A stretch of 64,000 nt of DNA. Source: a bacterium YEK0313. Its GTDB lineage: Bacteria > Pseudomonadota > Alphaproteobacteria > Rhizobiales > Phreatobacteraceae. The notes below the pieces were generated by a model. The model had not been told where the DNA came from. It saw only the letters and a list, made by a program, of their open reading frames with translations, and searched no databases. Shown one piece after another: positions 47,272-55,602 of this stretch; position 1 is the first letter of the stretch, and every line of letters begins with the position of its first letter. Position numbers and translations under genes: made by a program. Location of the stretch: contig CCMO02000001.1 in assembly GCA_000751295.2 (NCBI GenBank), positions 917,501 through 981,500 of the forward strand, read 5' to 3'.

Positions 47272-47445
47272 GGCGCCAAGGCCGGTGCCGGTGTCGACGC
47301 TGCGGGCGGCGAGCGCAAAGGCCGGGCTCAGGAAGACGTTCGGCGTCGCGGCCCGGGCGAGGCGCTCCCAGGCTTCGATGAGACCCGGCCAGGCCTCGGC
47401 CCCGAGCCAGCGCGCCGCAAGGGGCTCCGACAGGCTGCCTGCCGC

Positions 47446-47557
47446 CTGGGCCTCGCCATGTCGCTGCGGTTCTGGCCGGCCCAGCGCACGGCGGCCGCCG
47501 TCACGGCCGTTCCCGGCGCGGCGCCGGCCAGAACCGCAGCGACATGGCGAGGCCCAG
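47446..47557. repeat. 35-bp perfect inverted repeat at the flippase/GNAT junction
   Basis: Arms 47446-47480 and 47523-47557 are exact reverse complements over 35 bases, with a 42-base spacer. The right arm encodes the C-terminal LGLAMSLRFWPA of the flippase; the left arm lies where the GNAT start should be. It is too long and too perfect to be chance and lies partly in coding sequence, so it is not an ordinary terminator. Confidence 0.9.
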
Positions 47558-48913
47558 CCGGCGGCGGGTGACGTGGAACAGCAGGATCGATTCCAGGATC
47601 AATGCGGTGGCCGTCGCGCTCGCCGCTCCCATCATGCCGAAGCGCGGGATGAGGACGAGGCAGAGCACGAGCGATGTCGCGAAGGCGGCGCCATAGATGA
47701 GGGCGCAGGCGCGCTGTTCGCCCGACATCGACAGAAGCCGTTCGACCGGGCCGACCGCCGCCCGGGCGAGCAGGCCCGCCGAGACGACGAACATGGCCGG
47801 GTAGCCTTTGACGAAATCCGGTCCGAACAGCATCAGGAATGGCTTGCCGAGCGCCAGCACCAGGATGGTCGCCGCGAGCGAGGGGAAGAAAGTCCAGCGG
47901 ATCGAGGCGGAGAGGAAAGCCGCGAGCTGCTCCCGGTCGCCGGTCACATGATATTCGCTGAACCGGTGGGCGGCGGCCGCCGCCACCGAGAAATAGATGA
48001 AGGCGACCAGCGCCAGCGTCTTCACCGCGGCCCAGTAGATCGCGACCTCCTCGGCCGTGCCGAGCTGCTTCAGCAGCAGCACGTCGGTATAGGTCAGGCC
48101 CATATAGAAGGCTTCGACCAGGAACATCGCGGCCGAGGTCCTGAGCCAGAGCCCCGGCTCGTAGCGGCGCGGCCCGGCCGGCACGCGCGGGGCGAGCCGG
48201 CGCCGGATCAGCACGAACTGGATGAGCCCGGTCGCCCAGGTGGCGATGACGGCGCAGGCCATGGCGGTGACCGCATCGGCGGCGAAGCCGAAAGCCCGCC
48301 CGGCAAGCAGCCCGCCGAGCAGCAGCAGCGGCCGGATGAGGTAGGGCGGGCCGAGGGCGAGATCGGTCCAGTCATAGGACCGTGCGATGCCATCCTGGAT
48401 GTCGGTCAGCACGTAGAGCGGCAGGCAGATCGCGGCGAGTGCGAGCGGCATCACCATCGGCTGTGCGAGAAAGGCTCCGAAACGCCAGATGAGGACGAGG
48501 CCGAGGCCGGCGACGAGGGTCGCGACGGCAAGCCCGATGAAGCGCGCGCCGGAGAGGAAGCCGCGCAGGCCCGCCGCGTCGCCGCGGCTCGCATAGTCTG
48601 GAATGAAGCGCTGCGCCGCCGAAGCGAGCCCGGCATTGGAGAGGTGTCCGAGAAGCAGCACGCAGACCCAGACCGAGACGTAGATGCCGAATTCGCTCTG
48701 GCCCATCCAGCGCGCCATGGCGACCTGGCTGACATAGGCGATCGCGGCGCTCATGACGCGGATGAGGAAGGCGGCGCCGGCGGCGCGCTGGGCAATGGAA
48801 TGGTGGCTGCGATCGGTCAGCACGACCTTGAAGCGTTCGACGATGCCGCGCGGCGACAGCAGCGTCTTGGCGTCGCGCCCCATCTGCGCCTCGTCCGATC
48901 CCATCACCGACAC
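47501..48913 (-). CDS. Oligosaccharide flippase family protein (Wzx-like)
   Basis: A 470-aa polytopic membrane protein of the MOP/PST flippase group with about twelve to fourteen hydrophobic segments (for example MSAAIAYVSQVAMARWMG near residue 54 and VAFIYFSVAAAAAHRF near 320). Such proteins flip undecaprenyl-linked sugars for exopolysaccharide or O-antigen export. Start GTG 48913 follows GAGGAT; ATG 48904 is an alternative. The C-terminus (MSLRFWPAPRRERP) is encoded by the right arm of the inverted repeat. It is followed by the BioF2-like GNAT, which suggests an envelope polysaccharide pair, but no glycosyltransferases are in the window. Confidence 0.87.
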   Translation of the reverse strand: MSVMGSDEAQMGRDAKTLLSPRGIVERFKVVLTDRSHHSIAQRAAGAAFLIRVMSAAIAYVSQVAMARWMGQSEFGIYVSVWVCVLLLGHLSNAGLASAAQRFIPDYASRGDAAGLRGFLSGARFIGLAVATLVAGLGLVLIWRFGAFLAQPMVMPLALAAICLPLYVLTDIQDGIARSYDWTDLALGPPYLIRPLLLLGGLLAGRAFGFAADAVTAMACAVIATWATGLIQFVLIRRRLAPRVPAGPRRYEPGLWLRTSAAMFLVEAFYMGLTYTDVLLLKQLGTAEEVAIYWAAVKTLALVAFIYFSVAAAAAHRFSEYHVTGDREQLAAFLSASIRWTFFPSLAATILVLALGKPFLMLFGPDFVKGYPAMFVVSAGLLARAAVGPVERLLSMSGEQRACALIYGAAFATSLVLCLVLIPRFGMMGAASATATALILESILLFHVTRRRLGLAMSLRFWPAPRRERP

Positions 48914-48941
48914 CGGCAGATCCTCGCGCGGGGCCGCTGGT

Positions 48942-49910
48942 TCAGCTCGGCTCCGTCCTCAGCGATAGTCCGCCGGGGGTCGCCGGCGTCGCGGGAGCTG
49001 CCGGCGGCACCAGCCGCTCGACCTGGGCTTCCGAGCGCAGCTTCTGCACGAGTTCGGCCTGGACCCGGCGGGTCAGGAAGTCTTCGATCTGGCCGCGCAC
49101 CTGCTCGAAGCTCGGAATGGCGCGCGGCCGGCGCTCCTCGAGCTTGATCACGTGCCAGCCGAACTGGCTCTTGACCGGATCGGTCGAAACCTGGCCCGGC
49201 TGCATGGCGAAGGCGGCATTGGCGAATTCCGGCACCATCTGCGACTTGGTGAAGAAGCCGAGATCACCGCCTTCGGCGCCGCCCGGATCCTTCGACTTCT
49301 CCTTGGCCAGGGCCGCGAAGTCGGCGCCGCCGCGCAGCTGCGCGATGATGGCGCGCGCTTCTTCCTCGGTCTCCACCAGGATGTGGCGCGCCCTCACCTC
49401 CTCTTCCGGCTGGATCCGCGCCCGCTGCTCGTCATAGAGCTTGCGCATCTCGGCTTCGGTGACGCGCGCCGCGGTTTCCGCCGAGAGCAGCGACTCCACG
49501 AGCAGCTTGTTGCGGTAATAGACCATCTTGCGGGCGAAATCGGGCCCGTTCTGGATGCCGCGGGTTTCCGCGGCGCGGGCGGCGATGGTCAGGTCGATGA
49601 CGAAGCCGAGCAGATAGTCGCGCTTCTGGTCGGGGGTCATCTGCGCGGTGGTCTGGCCGCCGATATCCTCCTCCGCCGCGTCGAGGTCGGCCTGCCGGAT
49701 CTCGACGCCGCCGACACGCGCCAGGACACGGTCGGGCGCGGGCGCCGCGGCCGCGCCCGGCGCCGGAGCGGCCGGCGTGGTGGCGGGCGCCGCCGGTGCG
49801 GGCGTCGTCGCCGCAGGAGCCTGGGCCGCCGCGGGAACGGCCAGGGAGGCGGCCATCGGTCCTGCGAGCACGGCAAAGGCGGCCAGGACGAGAGGCAGAC
49901 GGCAGGTCAT
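48942..49910 (-). CDS. Parvulin-type peptidylprolyl isomerase, exported
   Basis: A 322-aa periplasmic PpiC/SurA-type foldase. Signal peptide at residues 1-30 (cleavage near AAAQA), then an Ala/Pro-rich linker, a SurA-like N-terminal helical region (about 65-175) and a parvulin domain (about 175-275) with RARHILVETEEEA, GGDLGFFTKSQMVPEF and QFGWHVIKLEER. It helps fold outer-membrane and periplasmic proteins. ATG 49910 with AAGG upstream begins the signal peptide. Divergent from secA, a common arrangement in this group. Confidence 0.92.
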   Translation of the reverse strand: MTCRLPLVLAAFAVLAGPMAASLAVPAAAQAPAATTPAPAAPATTPAAPAPGAAAAPAPDRVLARVGGVEIRQADLDAAEEDIGGQTTAQMTPDQKRDYLLGFVIDLTIAARAAETRGIQNGPDFARKMVYYRNKLLVESLLSAETAARVTEAEMRKLYDEQRARIQPEEEVRARHILVETEEEARAIIAQLRGGADFAALAKEKSKDPGGAEGGDLGFFTKSQMVPEFANAAFAMQPGQVSTDPVKSQFGWHVIKLEERRPRAIPSFEQVRGQIEDFLTRRVQAELVQKLRSEAQVERLVPPAAPATPATPGGLSLRTEPS

Positions 49911-50296
49911 CGGGATTGAGCCTTGTGTCAGGGGAACGGGGCGTCTTCGCGGGCTTGCGTGGCGCATTTAGGGCAGGAATTCATCAAGACCGATCCGGCT
50001 GGACCGAACCGACCTTTGGGGAAGCTAACGCAGGAGTGGCCCGCCGGTTGCGGCAGGAATGCCCGGTTCGCGCCGAATTGACAACCCTTGCCCCCGTCCA
50101 TATCTCTCGCACGTCCTGCGACGGCGTGGCTTTGCCCGCCCCGGGACGCATATCCCGCGGGGAAGCGACGAGGGGGGCGCACGGGGCGCTCTCCACCCGC
50201 CTTGTGGGGCCGAGGCGATGAACCGGAAGGCGGGGCCTTGCGACCCACCCGTTCGACCGGCCATCGTCGGCCACGGCTTCAAGCGAAGGATTCAAG
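49911..50296. other. Divergent regulatory region between the isomerase gene and secA
   Basis: About 386 bases with no credible gene in either strand. It holds one strong promoter candidate toward secA (50078-50106) and a leader of about 185 bases before the secA ATG. I saw no clear riboswitch or SecM-like coding sequence in that leader. Confidence 0.6.
50078..50106 (+). promoter_or_regulatory. Candidate sigma-70 promoter of secA
   Basis: Exact TTGACA (50078-50083), a 17-base spacer and TATCTC (50101-50106). The -10 matches only half of the consensus but the spacing and -35 are ideal. Confidence 0.55.
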
Positions 50297-53095
50297 ATGT
50301 TCGGTGCGCTCGCCCGCAAGATTTTCGGCAACAGCAGTGACCGCCGGGTCCGGGGCTATCGCCCGCGGATCGAGGCCATCAACAAGCTGGAGCCGGAGCT
50401 GGAGAAGCTCTCCGACGAGGCGCTGAGAGCCCGCACCGACGAATTCAGGGCGCAGCTCGCTGGCGGCAAGACCCTCGACGACCTGCTGGTGCCGGCCTTC
50501 GCCACGGTGCGCGAGGCGGCCAAGCGGGTCCTGAAGCAGCGCCATTACGACGTCCAGCTGATCGGCGGCATGGTGCTGCACGAGGGCGCGATCGCCGAGA
50601 TGAAGACCGGCGAGGGCAAGACGCTGGTCGCAACGCTCGCCGTCTATCTCAACGCGCTCGCCGGCAAGGGGGTGCACGTCGTTACCGTCAACGACTATCT
50701 CGCCAAGCGCGACGCGGAATGGATGGGCAAGGTCTACGGCTTCCTCGGCCTGACCACTGGCGTCATCGTCCATGGCCTCGACGACGCCCAGCGGCACGCG
50801 GCCTATGCCTGCGACATCACGTACGGCACCAACAACGAATACGGCTTCGACTATCTGCGCGACAATATGAAGTACTCGGTCGCCGAGATGGTGCAGCGCG
50901 GCCATGCCTACGCCATCGTCGACGAGGTCGATTCGATCCTGATCGACGAGGCGCGCACGCCGCTGATCATTTCCGGCCCGCTCGACGACCGCTCGGACTT
51001 CTACGCGACGATCGACCGCTTCATCCCCCAGCTTGGCAAGGATGACTACGACATCGACGAGAAGCAGCGCACCTGCGCGCTCAGCGAGACCGGCAACGAG
51101 AAGATCGAGAAGCTGCTGGCCGAGGCCGGCATCCTGAAAGGCGATCTCTACGACGTCGAGAACGTCTCGACCGTGCATCACGTCAACCAGGCGCTGAAGG
51201 CGCACAAGCTGTTTCAGCGCGACAAGGACTACATCGTCCGCAACGGCGAGGTGGTGATCATCGACGAGTTCACCGGCCGCATGATGCCCGGCCGGCGCTA
51301 TTCGGAAGGCCTGCACCAGGCGCTCGAAGCCAAGGAGCGGGTCCAGGTCCAGCCCGAGAACCAGACGCTGGCCTCGATCACCTTCCAGAACTATTTCCGC
51401 ATGTACAAGAAGCTCGCCGGCATGACCGGCACGGCCGCCACCGAGGCCGACGAGTTCATGGACATCTACAAGCTCGAAGTGGTCGAGATCCCGACCAACC
51501 GCGGCGTGGCGCGCATCGACGAAGACGACGAGGTCTACAAGTCCGTCCAGGACAAGTTCGAGGCGATCATCGCCGAGGTCGGCGCGGCCCGCACCAAGGG
51601 CCAGCCGGTGCTGGTCGGCACCACCTCGATCGAAAAGTCCGAAGTGCTGGCCGAAATGCTGAAGAAGCACGGCTTCAAGCAGGTCAATCTGGACGATCCC
51701 GCCGCCTTCGCCCCGCTCTATGACGGCGACCAGGGCACCGCCGGCGAGAAGGTCTTCGCCGTGCTCAATGCCCGCTATCACGAGCAGGAAGCCTTCATCG
51801 TCTCGCAGGCCGGCGTGCCGGGCGCCATCACCATCGCCACCAACATGGCCGGCCGCGGCACCGACATCCAGCTCGGCGGCAATGCCGACATGCGCATCAA
51901 TGTCGAGCTGGCCCATCTCGAGCCCGGCCCGGAGAAGGACGCCAAGGCGGATGCGATCCGCGAGCAGGTGGCGCGGCTGAAGCAGCGCGCGCTCGAGGCC
52001 GGCGGCCTCTACATCATCGGCACCGAGCGTCATGAAAGCCGGCGCATCGACAACCAGCTGCGCGGCCGTTCGGGCCGCCAGGGCGATCCCGGCCGCTCGA
52101 AATTCTACCTGTCCCTGCAGGACGATCTGATGCGCATCTTCGGGTCGGACCGCATGGAGGGCATGCTGACCAAGCTCGGCCTCAAGGAAGGCGAGGCGAT
52201 CGTCCATCCCTGGATCAACCGGGCGCTCGAAAAGGCCCAGCAGAAGGTCGAGGCGCGCAACTTCGACCTGCGCAAGAACGTCCTCAAATATGACGACGTC
52301 GCCAACGACCAGCGCAAGGTGATCTTCGAGCAGCGCATCGAGCTGATGAGCCAGGACGACCTGTCGGAAATGGTCGCCGACATGCGTCACGGCACCATCG
52401 AGGACCTCGTCCACCAGCACATCCCGCCCGACGCCTATGCCGAACAGTGGGACACGGCGACGCTCAAGGACGAGATCTACCGCGTCCTCAACCTCGACCT
52501 GCCGATCCCGGACTGGGCGCGCGAGGAAGGTATCGCCGACGAGGAGGTGATCGAGCGCATCAAGACCGCCGCGGACGAGATGATGGCGTCCAAGGCCGCC
52601 CGGTTCGGCCCGGACATCCTGCGCCAGATCGAAAAGGCGGTGGTGATGCAGGTGCTCGACCATCTCTGGCGCGAGCACATCGTCCAGCTCGACCACCTGC
52701 GCCAGGTGGTGGGCCTGCGCGGCTATGCCCAGCGCGATCCGCTCAACGAATTCAAGTCGGAAGCCTTCCAGCTGTTCGAAGGCCTGATGGAGCGCCTGCG
52801 CGAGATGACCACCCAGCAGCTTGCCCTCGTCGAGCTGCAGGAACCGCCGCCGATGCCCGATCTGCCGCCGATGAGCGCGCACCACATCGACCCGCTGACC
52901 GGGCTCGACGAGTTCGCGGCAGCCGGCGCCGGCGCGCCGGGCGGCAGCTTCCAGGCGCTCGCCGCGTCCGACACGGTGGCCGCCGCCGACCGCAACCCGA
53001 ACGATCCCACCACCTGGGGCAAGGTCGGGCGCAACGAGGTCTGCCCCTGCGGCTCCGGCAAGAAGTTCAAGCACTGCCACGGCCAGTATCTCTGA
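50297..53095 (+). CDS. secA: Preprotein translocase subunit SecA
   Basis: The ATPase motor of the Sec pathway, 932 aa. Walker A is EMKTGEGKTLVATL near residue 102, Walker B is IVDEVDSILIDEARTPL near residue 208, and MAGRGTDIQLGG marks the second nucleotide-binding fold near residue 516. The C-terminus carries an intact zinc-binding tail CPCGSGKKFKHCHG for SecB and lipid contact. Length is normal for alphaproteobacteria. GAAGGATTCAAG precedes the ATG. Confidence 0.98.
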   Translation: MFGALARKIFGNSSDRRVRGYRPRIEAINKLEPELEKLSDEALRARTDEFRAQLAGGKTLDDLLVPAFATVREAAKRVLKQRHYDVQLIGGMVLHEGAIAEMKTGEGKTLVATLAVYLNALAGKGVHVVTVNDYLAKRDAEWMGKVYGFLGLTTGVIVHGLDDAQRHAAYACDITYGTNNEYGFDYLRDNMKYSVAEMVQRGHAYAIVDEVDSILIDEARTPLIISGPLDDRSDFYATIDRFIPQLGKDDYDIDEKQRTCALSETGNEKIEKLLAEAGILKGDLYDVENVSTVHHVNQALKAHKLFQRDKDYIVRNGEVVIIDEFTGRMMPGRRYSEGLHQALEAKERVQVQPENQTLASITFQNYFRMYKKLAGMTGTAATEADEFMDIYKLEVVEIPTNRGVARIDEDDEVYKSVQDKFEAIIAEVGAARTKGQPVLVGTTSIEKSEVLAEMLKKHGFKQVNLDDPAAFAPLYDGDQGTAGEKVFAVLNARYHEQEAFIVSQAGVPGAITIATNMAGRGTDIQLGGNADMRINVELAHLEPGPEKDAKADAIREQVARLKQRALEAGGLYIIGTERHESRRIDNQLRGRSGRQGDPGRSKFYLSLQDDLMRIFGSDRMEGMLTKLGLKEGEAIVHPWINRALEKAQQKVEARNFDLRKNVLKYDDVANDQRKVIFEQRIELMSQDDLSEMVADMRHGTIEDLVHQHIPPDAYAEQWDTATLKDEIYRVLNLDLPIPDWAREEGIADEEVIERIKTAADEMMASKAARFGPDILRQIEKAVVMQVLDHLWREHIVQLDHLRQVVGLRGYAQRDPLNEFKSEAFQLFEGLMERLREMTTQQLALVELQEPPPMPDLPPMSAHHIDPLTGLDEFAAAGAGAPGGSFQALAASDTVAAADRNPNDPTTWGKVGRNEVCPCGSGKKFKHCHGQYL

Positions 53096-53110
53096 GGCGC
53101 TCCGGCGCCT
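53095..53110 (+). terminator. Hairpin at the end of secA
   Basis: A perfect 6-bp stem AGGCGC/GCGCCT with a TCCG loop starting at the last base of the secA stop. No U-tract follows, so it is a weak candidate. Confidence 0.35.
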
Positions 53111-53202
53111 GCCTGTGGACCATCGGCCGGCCGCGCCGACGAAGCGCGATAACGGTCCTTGACCGGGACCGCGACGCACCCTAAAAAGCGCGCTCGCGGG
53201 CC

Positions 53203-53278
53203 GGGGCTGTAGCTCAGATGGGAGAGCGCTGCAATCGCACTGCAGAGGTCGGGGGTTCGAATCCCCCCAGCTCCACCA
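53203..53278 (+). tRNA. tRNA-Ala (anticodon CGC)
   Basis: A 76-base tRNA with encoded CCA. Acceptor GGGGCTG pairs with CAGCTCC (one G-U), the D-arm is GTAGCTCAGATGGGAGAGC, the anticodon stem is CTGCA/TGCAG with loop ATCGCAC (anticodon CGC, reading the GCG alanine codon), and the T-arm holds GGTTCGAATCC. GCG codons are common in this genome, so a dedicated CGC tRNA is sensible. Confidence 0.96.
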
Positions 53279-53288
53279 GCCCGCTCAT

Positions 53289-53339
53289 TGTCCGACCCGG
53301 ACACATGGGTAACAGATTGTACCTAAGACATGGGTGACA
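53289..53339. mobile_element. Possible IS481-type end remnant
   Basis: The dyad TGTCCG-ACC-CGGACA (53289-53303) is followed by two near-identical 12-mers 25 bases apart, ACATGGGTAACA (53303-53314) and ACATGGGTGACA (53328-53339). As I remember them, IS481-family ends carry repeated CATGGGT/ACCCATG units of this kind. No transposase is present, so this is at most a remnant or solo end. Confidence 0.4.
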
Positions 53340-53582
53340 CTCTTGGCCCGAACGGGCTGTCGAGTGGCTGCAGCGCTTTCGGACTTCAAGCGGCCAGAGG
53401 CCACGCACCGCCGAATCACCGGCGAGGGCCAGTTGGCCGCGATCAGTGCCGATAATGGGGCGCATGCGCGGCCGGCGGATCATGTGTCCCGACAGCGGAG
53501 TGCATTCCTCGTCTGCCGCCGAAAACACGACCGCCGGCGAGCATATGACGGTCTGCCCGGAAACCCGGCATTGCATGCGCTG

Positions 53583-53618
53583 CCCTCTCGGACCCGGCGA
53601 TGTCGGACCAAGAGAGGG
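53583..53618 (-). terminator. Possible terminator of the 185-aa gene
   Basis: CCCTCTC and GAGAGGG form a 7-bp stem about 30 bases after the minus-strand stop at 53646, with a large structured loop and no U-tract. Confidence 0.3.
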
Positions 53619-53645
53619 TCGCGAGCCGGTCTTCTCCGGCGCCCG

Positions 53646-54203
53646 TCAATCCTGTTCAGCTTCGACGAAGGCCGAAACTGGGCCGGACAGGAAGAAGAAT
53701 TCGATGCCAGATCTCTTGCCGCCTTCACGCGGCGTGAAGCCGGGCACCGGTCTGGCGGTATGGAAAAGACCGAGATACACGCCGGGCGCAGCGACACGGA
53801 TCTCGTCGATCAGATCCAACCCGCCGCCCCAATTGGGGAAGGCGGAATAATGCATGACGAGCGATGGGCGGCCATCGAGCGTCGACGGTGCGATGTTCCA
53901 GATGAACCGAGAGAGGCGCCGCACTTCCCCCGCCTTTGTCCGGTAGCGGTTCAGCCCGTGGCCGGCATGGCCCCGGAAGGCTTCAGGCTTGTATGACTTT
54001 CCAAGCCAATAGTCCTTTCCAAGGCTGGCCATCGTCGATCGCCATTCCTCGCGGCTGTAGCTGGGCAAGTCGGAAATGAACTCTCCGTCCATTTCCGCGA
54101 TGGTCGGAGCCGCAAGCGTTCTGAACAACGCATCCAGTTCCTCACGCGTCTGCCGCGCCAGCGTTTCGAATGTCCATTCAGACGACATCGTGGCCGTTGC
54201 CAT
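53646..54203 (-). CDS. Hypothetical protein, 185 aa
   Basis: I do not recognise the family. The protein is soluble, with a mixed alpha/beta pattern: a helical N-terminus (FETLARQTREELDALFRTL), then several strands with small aromatic-rich segments (LSRFIWNIAP, LVMHYSAFPNWGGGLDLIDE, GVYLGLFHTA), suggesting a compact beta-barrel that may bind a lipid or small hydrophobic ligand. GGGAGGAT precedes the ATG. It is the last gene of the minus-strand hyuA-hyuB-MHS cluster, 22 bp after the transporter, so it may act on the same substrate. Codon use (TCT, ACA, AGA, TTG, CTT) differs from host genes. Confidence 0.75.
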   Translation of the reverse strand: MATATMSSEWTFETLARQTREELDALFRTLAAPTIAEMDGEFISDLPSYSREEWRSTMASLGKDYWLGKSYKPEAFRGHAGHGLNRYRTKAGEVRRLSRFIWNIAPSTLDGRPSLVMHYSAFPNWGGGLDLIDEIRVAAPGVYLGLFHTARPVPGFTPREGGKRSGIEFFFLSGPVSAFVEAEQD

Positions 54204-54225
54204 GGTCGTATCCTCCCGTCCTGCT

Positions 54226-55533
54226 TTAATCGTTGCGCATTGTCTTGAGGTCGATGCCGCGCGTCTCGCGCATGGTCAGGATCAAGCCGACCGCGATGAT
54301 GTTGAGAGCGACGGTGTAGGCGGTGAAGGCCCATGGCATTCCCTGCGAACTCAGCCAGGTGTTCAGATAGGGAGCCGTGCCACCGAAGATGGCCCCGCCG
54401 AGCGAGCTGGCGACCCCGATCGAAACGGAGCGCGAGCTGGTCGAAACCTGCTCGGCCATCCAGGCCGGCCAGATCGCCCCCAGCGACGCCCACAGAACCA
54501 GCGCAATCGACTGTGCGAGAAAGAGCGACCATGCCGACGAGTTCAGCAGGCTCAACAGCCAGAAGGAGGTCAATGCGAAGCCGCCGCAGGTGAGCAGCGC
54601 CATGGGCTTTCGGCCGAACCGGTCAGACAGGGCGCCGAAGATCGGGAAGGCCATCATGCCGATCACCTGCGCCCCGAGTGTTGCCCGGAAGGCCTCCGCA
54701 GCCGGCACCTTCTGGATCGTGATGGCGTAGGTCGATGCGAAGGTCAGCCAAGTTGCGTATACGACATTCGAGGCTCCCAGGATCAGGACGAGCCGCGTGC
54801 AGCTCCAGAGCAGCGAGCCCGTGCTCTCCGGCGCGGCGGTGCGCTCGGTCGGTTTCTGCTCGGCTTCGAAAACCTCGGTCTCCATGGCGGAACGGCGCAG
54901 ATAGTAGGCATAGATGCCCACCAAGGCGCCGACGAAGAATGGAATGCGCCAGCCCCAGTTGCTGAGCTGCTCGACCGTCAGGCTCTGGGTCAGTGCCACG
55001 CCGAACAGGGTCGCGACGATGACACCGAACGCAATGCTTGCGAAAACTGTGCTCGACCATAGTCCGCGCGACTTGGGCGGCGCGATTTCGCTGACATAGA
55101 CATAGGCGGCGGCGCTTTCACCGCCATGAGCAAGGCCCTGGATGATGCGTGCCACGACAAGGAGGGCCGAGGCGGCAGCGCCAATGGTCGAGTAGCTTGG
55201 GATGATGGCGATCAGCAGGCTTCCGAACGCCATCGACATCATGGAGACGACGAGGGCAATACGCCGGCCCCGCCTGTCGGCAAAGCGGCCGAAGAGCAAT
55301 CCGCCGATCGGGCGGACGACAAAGCCGACCGCAAAAATCGCGAGGGTCTGGAGAAGCCCCGATAGCGGGTCGGTCGGCGCAAACAATGCGCGTGCAATAT
55401 AGGGTGCGAAGGTCGCGTAGACGGTCCAGTCGAACCATTCGAGCACATTGCCCGTAATGGTTGCGCGTAGCGAGCGCAAACGATTCGCGTCGATACCGGT
55501 CGAAGCATTCTGAAGCGATGACGTGATGGTCAC
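54226..55533 (-). CDS. MFS transporter, metabolite:H+ symporter (MHS) family
   Basis: A 435-aa transporter with twelve hydrophobic segments and MHS signatures: GNVLEWFDWTVYATFAPYIA near residue 28, GRFADRRGRRIAL near 81 and SDRFGRKPMALL near 305. MHS members (KgtP, ShiA, ProP-like) import organic acids and related solutes. Start GTG 55533 has GGAGG six bases upstream. It lies 69 bp after hyuB and probably imports the substrate of the hydantoinase-like enzyme. Third positions are visibly richer in A/T than in core genes. Confidence 0.9.
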   Translation of the reverse strand: MTITSSLQNASTGIDANRLRSLRATITGNVLEWFDWTVYATFAPYIARALFAPTDPLSGLLQTLAIFAVGFVVRPIGGLLFGRFADRRGRRIALVVSMMSMAFGSLLIAIIPSYSTIGAAASALLVVARIIQGLAHGGESAAAYVYVSEIAPPKSRGLWSSTVFASIAFGVIVATLFGVALTQSLTVEQLSNWGWRIPFFVGALVGIYAYYLRRSAMETEVFEAEQKPTERTAAPESTGSLLWSCTRLVLILGASNVVYATWLTFASTYAITIQKVPAAEAFRATLGAQVIGMMAFPIFGALSDRFGRKPMALLTCGGFALTSFWLLSLLNSSAWSLFLAQSIALVLWASLGAIWPAWMAEQVSTSSRSVSIGVASSLGGAIFGGTAPYLNTWLSSQGMPWAFTAYTVALNIIAVGLILTMRETRGIDLKTMRND

Positions 55534-55554
55534 TGTTTCCTCCCCCTTGCTGAA

Positions 55555-55573
55555 GCGAGCCTTTTCGGCTCGC
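55555..55573 (-). other. Hairpin between hyuB and the MHS gene
   Basis: GCGAGCC-TTTTC-GGCTCGC, a perfect 7-bp stem between hyuB and the transporter gene with no U-tract after it on the minus strand. It may moderate readthrough or protect the hyuAB message. Confidence 0.4.
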
Positions 55574-55602
55574 CCGCGTTTTGGTTGTTTTTGCCTGTTG
55601 CT

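Larger units (their letters stand above)
53279..53645. other. Non-coding region after tRNA-Ala
   Basis: About 367 bases without a credible gene. It contains an IS481-like repeat cluster (53289-53339) directly after the tRNA and a 7-bp dyad near 53583-53618 beyond the 185-aa gene. The minus-strand frame covering the tRNA is the well-known false translation of a tRNA gene. Confidence 0.6.

Noticed and set aside
53214..53576. A 120-codon minus-strand frame with the phrase LVELGGFEPPTSAV
   Set aside because: This is the familiar false translation of a tRNA gene region; the tRNA-Ala explains it.
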